Positions 8,140-18,686 are shown, counted from the stretch's first letter. The stretch is DNA of 64,000 nt from JAOUGY01 sp963825585 (GCA_963825585.1 CAWGTX010000009.1:568924-632923), one strand, 5' to 3'. The notes: a model not told the origin generated them from the letters alone. Made by a program: numbers and translations.

Positions 8140-8307
8140 GGTCGCGGACCCAGCGTCGGGGCTGACCACGTAGGACAGGTTGAACCCAGGGTTGGGCTCG
8201 GGGTCCACGCTGTTGCGCAGGTGAGATTCCGCCTGTTGAGCTCGCGGACCGAGGGTCGGGGCTGACCACCTAGGTCAGGTTGAACCCTGGGTTGGGCCCT
8301 GGGTTCA
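8131..8307. repeat. Tandem duplication with a 100-bp period
   Basis: The block starting GCCTGTTGAGGTCGCGGACC at 8131 recurs at 8231 with a few substitutions. The first copy overlaps the last codons of the preceding gene. Both copies carry the GGTTGAACCC..GGGTTGGG motif, so the second contains the right 27-bp repeat and the first a diverged version near 8180-8206. Confidence 0.75.
8281..8307 (-). repeat. Right copy of the 27-bp inverted repeat
   Basis: Exact reverse complement of 7109-7135 (edge uncertain by one base). On the minus strand it begins with the stop codon of gnd, just as the left copy begins with the stop codon of serB. Confidence 0.8.
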
Positions 8308-9758
8308 CGCTCCGTACGAGCCGGCCGTGGTGTCTCCGCCGGTGCCGGTCCAGTTGGTGTGGAACCACTCACCCCTGGCCCGATCGATCCGTTCGTAGGT
8401 GTGGGCACCGAAGTAGTCGCGCTGGGCCTGGATGAGGTTGGCCGGGAGCACCGCCGAGCGGTAGGAGTCGTAGAACGCCAGCGCCGTGGAATAGGCGGGC
8501 ACCGGGACGCCGGTCGCCACCGCTGCCGCGACCGTCCTCCGCCAGCCGGGCCCTGGACTGCTCGCATCGCCCCGGTGAAGAACGCGTCGAGCAGCAGATT
8601 GGCCAGGCCGGGATCCCGGCGGTGACGCCTCGGTGATGTCATCGAGGAAGCGCGCCCGGATGATGCATCCCTCCCGCCAGAGCGAGGCGATCCTACCCAG
8701 ATCGAGATCCCAGCCGTTCTCGTCGGAGGCCTGCCGCATCAGCATGAACCCCTGGGCGTAGGAGACGATCTTCGAGGCGTACAGGGCGTCGCGAACGTCA
8801 TCGACGGAGATGCTCGGGGCTGCGCTCAGGCCCGGGAAGCATCCCCGATGCCACCATCCGTTGGTCCTTGAGCGCCGATACGATCCGGGCGAAGACTGCT
8901 TCGGCGACCAGGGTGACCGGCTGGGCGAGCTCCATCGACGAGATGACCGTCCAGTTGCCAGTGCCCTTCTGTCCGGCGGCGTCGAGGATGTTCTCGACCA
9001 GCGGGGTCGCCGTCCTCGTCGAGATAGGCGAGGATGTCGGCGGTGATGTCGATGAGGATACGAGTCGCAGCACCCTGTCGCTCCAGTCGCGGAAGGTCGG
9101 CCGCCATGTCGTGTGGGACATCCCGGCCGCCTTGCATCAGGACGTAGGCCTCGGCGATCACCTGCATGTCGCCGTACTCGATGCCGTTGTGGACCATCTT
9201 CACGTAGTGGCCGGCGCCGTCGCGGCCGACCCAGTCGCAGCACGGAGTGCCGTCGTCCACCTTGGCGGCGATCGCCTGGAGGATCGGCGCAGACCAGCGG
9301 CCACGCAGTCGGCCGAGCCGCCCGGCATGATCGAGGGGCCGTTGCGGGCGCCTTCCTCACCGCCCGACACACCGGTGCCGATGAAACAGAGGCCTTCTGC
9401 CTCGACGTCGGGCGGTCGGCGGCTCGAGTCCGGTGAACAGCGAGTTGCCACCGTCGATGATGACGTCGCCCGGGTCGAGAAGCGGGACGAGCTGTGTCGA
9501 TCACGGTGTCCACCGCCGGCGCCCGCCTTCACCATCAGCATGACGATGCGGGGTGAGTTCAGCAGCCCGACGAGTTCGGCTGGCGAGGGAGGTGTCCGAC
9601 CACGGCGACACCGGCCGCGCGTCTGGCGACGAAGTCGTCGGTGACCTCTGCGTGCGGTTGTAGACGGCCACGGTGTAGCCGTGATCGGCCATGTTGAGGA
9701 CGAGGTTCTGGCCCATCACTGCCAGGCCGATGAGGCCGATGTCTGCGTTTGGAACCAT
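8305..9758 (-). pseudogene. gnd: 6-phosphogluconate dehydrogenase, broken by many frameshifts
   Basis: The minus strand holds almost the whole decarboxylating 6-phosphogluconate dehydrogenase of the oxidative pentose phosphate pathway, but in pieces that switch frame about ten times. Pieces in order include IGLIGLAVMGQNLVLNMADH (N-terminus, ATG at 9758), MLMVKAGA, FIGTGVSGGEEGARNGPS, CCDWVGRDGAGHYVKMVHNG, ENILDAAGQKGTGNWT, ALYASKIVSYAQGF and QAQRDYFGAHTYERID near the C-terminus. Key NADP- and substrate-binding residues are intact between breaks, so decay is very recent or the local sequence carries indel errors. Neighbouring genes have no such breaks. Confidence 0.85.
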
Positions 9759-9778
9759 CGGGCAAGGCTAACCGCTGT

Positions 9779-9876
9779 CAGCTGCCAGCTCCCAGCTACC
9801 GCCAACAGACGCAGAAAGCAGAACGCAGAACGCCCGGATCAGCAGCGCTCGAGACTCGTTCGTCGCTCGTCGTGCT
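9779..9876. repeat. Heptamer-repeat cluster between gnd and ppgK
   Basis: Three short runs with a 7-bp period: CAGCTGC/CAGCTCC/CAGCTAC at 9779-9800, GCAGAAA/GCAGAAC/GCAGAAC at 9811-9833, and TCGTTCG/TCGCTCG-type units at 9855-9876. They belong to the window-wide family of 7-bp arrays. Confidence 0.7.
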
Positions 9877-9881
9877 ACCTC

Positions 9882-9887
9882 TAAGCT
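9882..9887 (+). promoter_or_regulatory. -10 element of ppgK (leaderless type)
   Basis: TAAGCT ends 6 bases before the ATG at 9894; no ribosome binding site is present. Confidence 0.55.
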
Positions 9888-9893
9888 TGCGTC

Positions 9894-10667
9894 ATGGCGA
9901 GCGGCATCCTGGGCATCGACATCGGCGGTTCCGGCATCAAGGGCAATCTGGTCGATCCGGACAACGGTTCGCTGATCGCCGAACGACGAAAGATCGCCAC
10001 TCCGCAACCGTCCACTCCCACCGCGGTGGCAGAGGTCGTGGCCGAGATGATCGCCGCGTTCGAGTACACCGGCCCCGTGGGCTGCACCTTCCCCGCCATC
10101 GTCCGGCGAGGTGTCACATTGAGTGCTGCCAACGTCGATGAGAGCTGGATCGGCACCAACGCCGAGGCGCTCTTCGAGGAGCGGTGCGGCATGGACTTCA
10201 CCGTGGTGAACGACGCCGACGCCGCCGGGATCGCCGAGGTGGCCTTCGGGGCCGCCAAGGGGGTGGAGGGAGTGGTGCTGGTGCTCACGTTCGGGACGGG
10301 GATCGGCAGTGGCCTGTTCGTGGATGGGAGGCTGGTCCCCAACACCGAGCTGGGCCATGTCCACTTCGGTGGCCACGATTCGGTGGAGGACTGGGCGTCG
10401 GCCCGGTCGAAGGAGGACGAGAACCTCTCATACAAGGAGTGGGCGGAGCGGGTCCGTGCGTACCTCACCCATCTCGAGCGCTTGTTCTCGCCCGACATGT
10501 TCGTGATCGGCGGGGGAATCTCCCGAAAGTGGGAGAAGTTCGGCGACTACCTCGACACGGCGGTGCCCACGGTCCCGGCCAAGCTCGCCAACGAGGCGGG
10601 GATCGTCGGTGCGGTGATGGCCGCAGTCGGCGCGAGCCCGGAGGTGGTCAGGGTCATCGGGGGGTGA
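9894..10667 (+). CDS. ppgK: Polyphosphate glucokinase (ROK family)
   Basis: A 257-residue kinase that phosphorylates glucose with polyphosphate and/or ATP. The phosphate-binding motif GIDIGGSGIKG is at about 7-17, TFGTGIGSGLF at about 132-142, and ELGHVHFGG at about 153-161. PpgK proteins are typical of actinobacteria; length and the absence of the CxCGxxGC zinc motif of other ROK sugar kinases fit this subgroup. It lies next to gnd, so glucose-6-phosphate production and the pentose phosphate pathway are neighbours. A 7-bp hairpin (10656-10675) spans its stop codon. Confidence 0.88.
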   Translation: MASGILGIDIGGSGIKGNLVDPDNGSLIAERRKIATPQPSTPTAVAEVVAEMIAAFEYTGPVGCTFPAIVRRGVTLSAANVDESWIGTNAEALFEERCGMDFTVVNDADAAGIAEVAFGAAKGVEGVVLVLTFGTGIGSGLFVDGRLVPNTELGHVHFGGHDSVEDWASARSKEDENLSYKEWAERVRAYLTHLERLFSPDMFVIGGGISRKWEKFGDYLDTAVPTVPAKLANEAGIVGAVMAAVGASPEVVRVIGG

Positions 10668-10675
10668 TCCCCGAT
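10656..10675 (+). terminator. Hairpin over the ppgK stop codon
   Basis: ATCGGGG and CCCCGAT pair perfectly (7 bp) around a 6-base loop that contains the stop codon. No T-run follows; termination is only possible. Confidence 0.35.
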
Positions 10676-10734
10676 CGACTGCGTGGTCTCTGGTCGGCCA
10701 TGCTGCATCCAGTCGAGACGACCAGGAGACCGCG

Positions 10735-11769
10735 ATGGTGAACGTCGATGTCGAACGACCCGGGGCACACACGTCGAACAGGGATGACCTGATCACCGCA
10801 GGGTTGGCCGCGTGGCTCATGGTCGGGCTGTTCGTCGACGGGTGGGCGCACATCAACCTGGCCCAACTCGAGACGTTCTTCACCCCCTGGCACGGTCTCT
10901 TCTACTCCGGCTTCACGGCGACCGCGATCTGGATCGCCACGCTCGTGGGGCGAGGCCACGTGGGGGATCGGTCGTGGCGCCAGGCCGTCCCAGTGGGTTA
11001 CGAGGCCGGAGTCGTCGGCCTGGCGGCGTTCGCCGTCGGCGGTATCGGCGACTGGGCATGGCACAGCATGTTCGGGATCGAGGAGACCCTCGATGCGCTG
11101 TTGAGCCCCACCCATCTGTTGTTGTTCCTCGGGATGCTTCTCATCGTCACCAGCCCGTTGCGGGCGGTGTGGCACCGGCACCCCGGTCGGAACATCGGCA
11201 CAGTCGAGTTCCGGCCGGCGCTCCTTTCGATGTCGCTCCTCACGATGGTGACCTCGTTCTTCCTGTTGTATGCATGGGCACCGTCGTCATCGATCCTCAC
11301 CGTCCCGTTCTCGCCGAGCGACGGACAGTCCCTGGCCGCGCTCGGTGTGCTGTTCCTGCTGGCGAACACGGTGGTCCTCACCGGGGTCGCACTGCTCCTC
11401 ATACAGCGTTGGGATGTCCCCCGAGGAGCATTCACATCTCTGTTCGGGATGTTGGGCGTGCTCATGGCCGGGCTCGAAGGGTTCGATCCGCTGTTCGCAA
11501 CCGCGCCTCCACTCCTCACCGGCGTCGCAGTGGACCTGGCCGTGGCCAGGATGCGACCCGGCCCAGAGCGCAGGGTTGCCCTACGTCTCACGGCTGGGAT
11601 CGTGCCGTTCGTCTTCGTGGGCTCCGACGTGGCCGTCTGGGCGCTGTTCTCACGACTCGGCTGGTCGCCGGAACTGTGGGCCGGTGCCATCGTCGAGGCG
11701 ACCCTGCTGGGCGTAGGGATGTCCTACCTGGCCGTGCCCTACGGCGAGGCCACTCAGCCGACGGCGTAG
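10735..11769 (+). CDS. Polytopic membrane protein of unknown function
   Basis: A 344-residue protein with roughly eight or nine hydrophobic segments. The first half is rich in histidines and aromatic residues placed at membrane edges (GWAHINL, FFTPWHGLFYSG, DWAWHSMFG, SPTHLLLF), a pattern compatible with metal or haem binding but not diagnostic. AGGAG about 7 bases before the ATG serves as ribosome binding site. I do not recognise the family. Its 3' end overlaps the convergent hflX by 16 bases. Confidence 0.8.
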   Translation: MVNVDVERPGAHTSNRDDLITAGLAAWLMVGLFVDGWAHINLAQLETFFTPWHGLFYSGFTATAIWIATLVGRGHVGDRSWRQAVPVGYEAGVVGLAAFAVGGIGDWAWHSMFGIEETLDALLSPTHLLLFLGMLLIVTSPLRAVWHRHPGRNIGTVEFRPALLSMSLLTMVTSFFLLYAWAPSSSILTVPFSPSDGQSLAALGVLFLLANTVVLTGVALLLIQRWDVPRGAFTSLFGMLGVLMAGLEGFDPLFATAPPLLTGVAVDLAVARMRPGPERRVALRLTAGIVPFVFVGSDVAVWALFSRLGWSPELWAGAIVEATLLGVGMSYLAVPYGEATQPTA

Positions 11770-13064
11770 GGCTCGAACCGCTCGAGATGCCCGGGGGCGA
11801 GCCTGACGTCGATGATGGTCCCGTCCTCGTCGTGCTTCTCGGATACGACCTCGCCGAGTCGATGCGCTGCCGCCACCACGTCGCCACGTTCGTAGGGCAC
11901 CACGAGATGGACCAGCCGGGTGCGGTCGGCAAGTGTGGCTGCGATGGCGGCGAGCATGTCCTGGATTCCGGCTCCGGTCACTGCCGAGATCACCACCGCT
12001 TCCGGATAGGCGTTCTGCAACCGGCTCACCGTGATCGGATCGGCTACGTCGGCCTTGTTGAGGACCATCAGCTCCGGCACCTCGGTGGCGCCGATCTCGG
12101 AGAGAACCTCCCGGACAGCACCGATCTGCCCTACCGGGTCGGAGTCCGAGGCGTCCACGAGGTGAAGCAGCAGGTCGGCGTCCTTGACGTCGTCGAGGGT
12201 CGATCGGAACGCCTCCACCAGATGGTGGGGGAGGCGGCGGACGAATCCGACCGTGTCGGACAGGAGGATGAAGCGGCCGTCGGGTAGCGAGCAGCGGCGA
12301 ACGGTGGAGTCGAGCGTCGAGAACAGACGGTTCTCGGCCAGGACCTCGGCGGCGGTGAGGTGGTTCAGGAGCGTCGACTTGCCGGCATTCGTGTAGCCGA
12401 CCAATGAGATCTGGGGGATCTCGCTACGCCGACGGGCCTTGCGCTGCGTCGCCCTGGTCTGGGCCTGGGATTTGAGCTCACGTTCGAGCTTCGATATCCG
12501 GGCCAGGATGCGGCGCCGGTCGGTCTCGAGTTTCGTCTCGCCCGGTCCGCGGGCGAGGACGCCGTAGCCCTGCTGGGACATGTTCTTTCCCCGACCACGC
12601 AGCCGGGGGAGGTTGTAACGGTACAACGCCAGCTCGACCTGGATGGCACCTTCCCGCGACGTGGCGTGCTGGGCGAAGATGTCGAGGATGAGCGCTTCCC
12701 GGTCGACGACATCGACCTCGAACAGCTTCTGCAGGTTGCGCTGTTGGGCCGGACTCAGCTCGTTGTCGAAGACCACCACGTCGATGTCGAGTGCCTTGGT
12801 GAGCGATGCCAGCTCGGCCGCTTTTCCGCTGCCGATGAAGGTGGCTGGGTCCGGTTCCTTGCGTCGAACCAGTTCCATGTCGACCGGGTCGGAGCCGGCC
12901 GTATCGGTGAGCAGGGCCAGCTCCTCGAGCGAACGCTCCGAATCGCCGACGTCCATGCCGGGGAATTGCACCCCCACCAGGAATGCTTTCTGGCGAACGA
13001 CATCGAGATCGGTGACGGTGGCGGTGAGCCGACGGCGGCCGCGCGCTTGGTGGTCGTAGGTCAC
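11754..13064 (-). CDS. hflX: GTPase HflX
   Basis: A ribosome-associated GTPase of 436 residues, close to the family norm. The N-terminal HflX domain contains FIGSGKAAEL and DNELSPAQQRNL. GPGETKLE (173-180) starts the linker helix, followed by the G domain: G1 GYTNAGKS (223-230), G3 DTVGF (270-274), G4 NKAD. In other bacteria HflX splits stalled or stressed 70S ribosomes. It starts with GTG, and on its strand TACCTT lies 6 bases upstream, a leaderless arrangement. It converges on the membrane-protein gene. Confidence 0.95.
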   Translation of the reverse strand: MTYDHQARGRRRLTATVTDLDVVRQKAFLVGVQFPGMDVGDSERSLEELALLTDTAGSDPVDMELVRRKEPDPATFIGSGKAAELASLTKALDIDVVVFDNELSPAQQRNLQKLFEVDVVDREALILDIFAQHATSREGAIQVELALYRYNLPRLRGRGKNMSQQGYGVLARGPGETKLETDRRRILARISKLERELKSQAQTRATQRKARRRSEIPQISLVGYTNAGKSTLLNHLTAAEVLAENRLFSTLDSTVRRCSLPDGRFILLSDTVGFVRRLPHHLVEAFRSTLDDVKDADLLLHLVDASDSDPVGQIGAVREVLSEIGATEVPELMVLNKADVADPITVSRLQNAYPEAVVISAVTGAGIQDMLAAIAATLADRTRLVHLVVPYERGDVVAAAHRLGEVVSEKHDEDGTIIDVRLAPGHLERFEPYAVG

Positions 13065-13070
13065 GGTTCG

Positions 13071-13076
13071 AAGGTA
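13071..13076 (-). promoter_or_regulatory. -10 element of hflX (leaderless type)
   Basis: On the minus strand TACCTT ends 6 bases before the GTG start of hflX. Confidence 0.55.
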
Positions 13077-13481
13077 CCGCTCGAGGCGCGAGGGTGTCTG
13101 GGCATTTTCAGCAGCGTAGGCACGATCCGGCGACTGTGGGCAGTCGACCGATGCGTCATCGGAGCCGGTCCGCGGCCGTCGGGGGTGTCGGCCGTACGAG
13201 CTCCTCCGTGTTGTTCGTCTGTCAAGGGCACCCGCAGATGTCGACCACGTTCTCGATGACAGAGTGTCCGTTCCTCCCGATGAAGCACGTCGCCTACCGG
13301 TTCAGGGACGGGCTCGCCGTCCACCCCGATCCCACCCACATCCGTACCCGTGAGCAGGGCGACGCGGTCGCCGGCACCCTCGGCCAGGCCGGCGTCCTCT
13401 GAGCGGCGAACCCGACGGCGAGCCGGTGGGTTCCCAGGAGCGTGATCGCTCACCGCATCGTGGCGTAGCCGGGTCCGCCGG
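13077..13481. other. 405-bp region without a supported gene
   Basis: No frame here has a convincing start and known domain. One plus-strand frame ending at 13402 contains VLFVCQGHPQMS, reminiscent of the VLFVCxGNxxRS loop of low-molecular-weight phosphatase/ArsC proteins. The histidine and arginine positions do not fit and the remainder does not match, so it is at best a remnant. Confidence 0.4.
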
Positions 13482-13487
13482 TAGAGT
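13482..13487 (+). promoter_or_regulatory. -10 element of the 34-residue ORF
   Basis: TAGAGT ends 6 bases before the GTG at 13494. Confidence 0.45.
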
Positions 13488-13493
13488 CGAGGC

Positions 13494-13598
13494 GTGACGA
13501 TCCGTGAACTGCCGAAGTTGGTCATCTGGGCCGCCATCATCCTGAGCGTGATCGCCGTGTTCGGATTCGGGGCGGCGGCGGTCGTCGCACTGTTCTGA
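13494..13598 (+). CDS. Small single-span membrane protein (34 residues)
   Basis: A short frame starting at GTG and ending in TGA codes for 34 residues: a charged start (TIRELPK) followed by one hydrophobic helix (VIWAAIILSVIAVFGFGAAA). A TAGAGT hexamer 6 bases before the GTG matches the leaderless promoter pattern of this genome, which supports real expression. It resembles the many tiny membrane proteins of actinobacteria but no family is recognised. A heptamer array starts 10 bases after its stop. Confidence 0.5.
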   Translation: MTIRELPKLVIWAAIILSVIAVFGFGAAAVVALF

Positions 13599-13607
13599 CG
13601 AGTGCCA

Positions 13608-13731
13608 CGAGTTGCGAGTTGCGAGCTGCGAGTGCGAGCTGCGAGCAAGATTGGGCTGCTGACTGGCTCGGAACGTCCGACGGCCGACGCGACACGCCCG
13701 AACGCGTTCTGGCTGGCAGCTGGCAGCTCCG
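13608..13731. repeat. Heptamer-repeat cluster downstream of the 34-residue ORF
   Basis: GAGTTGC/GAGCTGC units with 7-bp period at 13608-13649 (one unit lacks a base), and TGGCAGC units at 13711-13731. Between them are about 60 bases of non-coding sequence. Confidence 0.7.
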
Positions 13732-13777
13732 TCCGCATTTTCCCGGAGGTGGCGGCTCATGGCAGACTGATCGGCCC

Positions 13778-14074
13778 ATGAAACCCCTCGACGAAGACAA
13801 CGGATTCCGGGTACTGAACGGATGGAGGGTCGGACAGACGCCGGACGAGTCGACCACGAAGTCCGGCCTGCTCGTGCCGATCGGAACCAAGGAGGGCAAC
13901 GATGCCCTCACGTTGGTCGACGTTCGGACCGGCCAGCGCTTCTGGGCGGTGCCTTCGGGAGCGTGGCGGTTCATCTGGCCGCCGTCCGGGAAACCCGTGA
14001 TAGCGGTCCGTGAGTCGCAGATCATCGCCGAGGAGGAACTCGACCATGTGGGTGACGAGGGCCAGTACCTCTGA
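13778..14074 (+). CDS. Small protein resembling a diverged GroES/Cpn10
   Basis: A 98-residue soluble protein. TTKSGLLVPIGTKEGNDALT (about 26-45) resembles the start of a GroES fold (T-x-S-G-L-x-x-P), and PVIAVRESQIIAEEE (about 75-89) resembles the GroES C-terminal strand (LILRESDILA). The middle differs from true GroES and the mobile loop is hard to identify, so co-chaperonin function is uncertain. No groEL lies nearby. The ATG at 13778 has no clear ribosome binding site. It could instead be an unrelated small beta-barrel protein. Confidence 0.55.
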   Translation: MKPLDEDNGFRVLNGWRVGQTPDESTTKSGLLVPIGTKEGNDALTLVDVRTGQRFWAVPSGAWRFIWPPSGKPVIAVRESQIIAEEELDHVGDEGQYL

Positions 14075-14108
14075 ACCGTCGCCGGGACGCCGGGCGGATC
14101 AGGTCGGG

Positions 14109-14114
14109 TAGCCT
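14109..14114 (+). promoter_or_regulatory. -10 element of maeB (leaderless type)
   Basis: TAGCCT ends 6 bases before the ATG at 14121. Confidence 0.55.
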
Positions 14115-14120
14115 CCTGTC

Positions 14121-16391
<2,271 letters not shown>

Positions 16392-16418
16392 CCGGGCCGG
16401 GATGCCGATAGGAAACAG

Positions 16419-17654
16419 ATGACAGCGCCACCGATGCCGGCCATCTCCGGCGGTGACTTCGAGCGGGAGCGCACGCGGCGCATGCTGGTGGCGCGCCCTG
16501 TCGGGTATCTGGCCGGTGCTCTCCTGGTCGGCGTGACGTCCGTCCTCTGGGAGAGCGAGGCGATGCGCTGGCTCGCACTCCTGATGGTGCTGGCGGCCGC
16601 AACCGGACTGTTGGGGCGAAGTGGTGAGCGTTCCTTCTGGGTTCCCATCTGGATGGCGATCGACCTCACCGGCGTCACCGTGGTGGTGATCGCCACCGGA
16701 GTGTCACCCGCCGCAGGCTCGTTCCTGATGGCTGGTCATGTGGCGGTCTCGTTCTTCACGCTGCAGCGTCGCCGGGCATGGATGGTGGCGGGGTACACCG
16801 TCTTCCTGCTGGTGACTGCGCTCGCTCTCCAACGGTCGCCGCCCATCGCGCTGACCGAATCCCAGATCACGATCGTCGAAGGGATCATCATCGCGTCCGG
16901 CCTGATCATGATCCTCGCCGACCTCGACGTGGTGTCGAGGGTGTTGCGTCGGGTCTCGCACGTGCGCGAGCGGGACCTCGAGAACGAGAGGCGGATGTCC
17001 GAGTACCGGGCGATGGTGTTGCGCAGCGTCAGCCATGAGGTTCGCACCCCGCTCACCAGCATCACCGGGTTCGCACATCTCCTGGCCTCGCCCGACCTCG
17101 ACGCCGCCGACCGGGTCGACTTCGCCGGACAGGTGGCGGCGGAGACCGCACATCTCGGCCGGATCGTCGATGACCTACTGGCCGCCGCCCGGCTGGATGC
17201 CGGTCAGCTCAGCCTCGAGCTCGAGCCCCTCCCACTCATCGAGGCGACCCGGGGGGTTGCCGAGTCGTTTCGTCCGCGAGGGCTGGTTGTGGATGTGGCG
17301 GTCGATCCCGACCACGTGGCGACCGCCGACAGGGCGCGAGTCGGTCAGATCGTTCGCAACCTCCTGTCCAACGCCGAGAAGTACGGCGGTTCGATCGCAC
17401 GGGTCCGCTCACGACGGGAGGGTTCCAGAATCGTTGTCACAGTGTGCGACGAAGGCCCTGGTGTACCCGAAGCGGATCGGGAGCGCGTCTTCGACGACTT
17501 CGCCCAGGTCGGCGGGGCCTCGGCCGTCACCGGGACAGGTCTGGGGCTCGGTATCTCACGCCGGTTGGCCCAGTCCATGGGTGGAGATCTGCGATGCGTT
17601 GGCGGCGGCGCCGGCGCATGCTTCGAGCTGGAATTGCCTGCCGCCCACATCTGA
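16419..17654 (+). CDS. Membrane sensor histidine kinase
   Basis: A 411-residue kinase with about six N-terminal membrane helices (between residues 26 and 170) and no large extracellular domain, so it probably senses a signal in or near the membrane. The DHp helix has SHEVRTPLTSITGF with phospho-acceptor H206; the ATPase domain has the N box RNLLSNAEKYG (N318), G1 CDEGPGVP and G2 GTGLGLGIS. AGGA 7 bases before the ATG is the ribosome binding site. No response regulator is adjacent; the partner must be elsewhere. Confidence 0.9.
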   Translation: MTAPPMPAISGGDFERERTRRMLVARPVGYLAGALLVGVTSVLWESEAMRWLALLMVLAAATGLLGRSGERSFWVPIWMAIDLTGVTVVVIATGVSPAAGSFLMAGHVAVSFFTLQRRRAWMVAGYTVFLLVTALALQRSPPIALTESQITIVEGIIIASGLIMILADLDVVSRVLRRVSHVRERDLENERRMSEYRAMVLRSVSHEVRTPLTSITGFAHLLASPDLDAADRVDFAGQVAAETAHLGRIVDDLLAAARLDAGQLSLELEPLPLIEATRGVAESFRPRGLVVDVAVDPDHVATADRARVGQIVRNLLSNAEKYGGSIARVRSRREGSRIVVTVCDEGPGVPEADRERVFDDFAQVGGASAVTGTGLGLGISRRLAQSMGGDLRCVGGGAGACFELELPAAHI

Positions 17655-17689
17655 GCGGGCGCGCCTGACCGGCGATGGTCAGGCGATAG

Positions 17690-17781
17690 CGGAGGTGGAC
17701 GGGAATCGAACCCGCCGGGGACCTTGCGACCCCCCAACGGTTTTGAAGACCGCGGAGCCCACCAGGCGCTCGGACACCTCC
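17690..17781 (-). tRNA. selC: Selenocysteine tRNA, anticodon UCA
   Basis: On the minus strand a 92-nt tRNA starts GGAGGTGT and ends CACCTCCG. The anticodon stem GCGGT/ACCGT closes loop CTTCAAA with anticodon TCA (complement of 17744-17746). The variable arm is long (GGGG..CCCC), and acceptor plus T stems give the 13-bp stack typical of bacterial tRNA-Sec (7 and 6, or 8 and 5 with a mismatch). A TCA anticodon would read UGA. CCA is not encoded. It implies a selenocysteine system, but selA, selB and selD are not in this window. Confidence 0.92.
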
Positions 17782-17845
17782 GCACGGAACCCTAGCCCTG
17801 CTACCGGTCTCGGCGGAAGCGTGCTCCGCAGTGACCCACCCGGTG

Positions 17846-17851
17846 TAACCT
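17846..17851 (+). promoter_or_regulatory. -10 element of the HTH membrane protein gene
   Basis: TAACCT ends 7 bases before the GTG at 17859. Confidence 0.55.
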
Positions 17852-17858
17852 GCCCCTC

Positions 17859-18686
17859 GTGTCCGACCGGGATTTCGGGGTTCTCATCCGGCAGAGCCGG
17901 GAGCGGCTCGGCCTCACGCCTTCACGTGTCGCCGAGTTGATCGGTCGTGCCGCGGGAACCATCCGTGCGTGGGAGAAGGGCACGTCCACTCCGGCGGACC
18001 CCGGCGTGGTGTCGACACTCGCCGCGGTCCTCGGCATCGACGAGGTGAGCCTGTTCGAAGCGGCAGGGCTCGAACCACCTGTGACCGATTCCGGCCCCAC
18101 TGTTCGCGAGGCGTTGTCCTCCATAACCCCGGCCGCTCGGAGCGCGGCAGCCGAGGATGAGACCTCCCTCACCGGTTCGCCCGAACCGGACCGCAAGGAC
18201 AAGCCCGAACCGGACTCGGCGTCCGAGCCCGAAGCGGCTCCATTCGTGGAACGCCGTCGCCAGCATGGTGGCCGGACCGCCCCCGTCCCCACTCCGGACG
18301 TGTTCGCTCCGCCCGCAACCGTTCCCACGATTCCCACGCCCCCTCCTGTATCCATCCCAGGGGCGGTTGCCGTACCGGGAAGCGGTGACGGCGAAGGCGC
18401 CCGGGAGCCGAGGCACCGGGCCACCAGCGGGACACCCGGTCTCCTCGAACGGCTTCGGAATGCGACCGCCCGTCGGCAAGCACCGGCGGTGCCGCTCACC
18501 ACGCTGCCCCCCGCTCCCCGCTCGCCCTCCTACATGGAGGATCCCACCGAACGGTGGTCATACCGGCTGCGTTCGATCTACACCGCAGTCGGCGTCGTGG
18601 CGCTGTTCATCGCCCTCGGCTGGGCCGCCTCCAACCTCCTGGATGCTCTCGGCTCGGTGTGGGAAGAGCTGACCTCCAACCTGTGA
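17859..18686 (+). CDS. XRE-type helix-turn-helix protein with C-terminal membrane anchor
   Basis: A 275-residue protein. Residues 5-62 are a Cro/C1-type HTH (IRQSRERLGLTPSRVAELIG, then RAWEKG). Residues 75-235 are a Pro/Ala/Glu-rich, probably disordered linker. Residues about 246-264 are one membrane helix, leaving a short outer tail. The architecture recalls RodZ and other membrane-tethered HTH proteins, but no RodZ C-terminal domain is seen, so its role is open. The GTG start has a leaderless-type promoter; the stop overlaps the next gene's start by 4 bases, so the two are probably co-translated. Confidence 0.8.
   Translation: MSDRDFGVLIRQSRERLGLTPSRVAELIGRAAGTIRAWEKGTSTPADPGVVSTLAAVLGIDEVSLFEAAGLEPPVTDSGPTVREALSSITPAARSAAAEDETSLTGSPEPDRKDKPEPDSASEPEAAPFVERRRQHGGRTAPVPTPDVFAPPATVPTIPTPPPVSIPGAVAVPGSGDGEGAREPRHRATSGTPGLLERLRNATARRQAPAVPLTTLPPAPRSPSYMEDPTERWSYRLRSIYTAVGVVALFIALGWAASNLLDALGSVWEELTSNL

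Noticed and set aside
7109..8307. Insertion sequence with transposase
   Set aside because: The boxed gene has no DDE, HUH or serine/tyrosine recombinase motif and no target-site duplication could be recognised.
13203..13402. Low-molecular-weight phosphatase/ArsC gene
   Set aside because: Only VLFVCQGHP is suggestive; the CxxxxxRS loop arginine and the C-terminal aspartate motif are missing.
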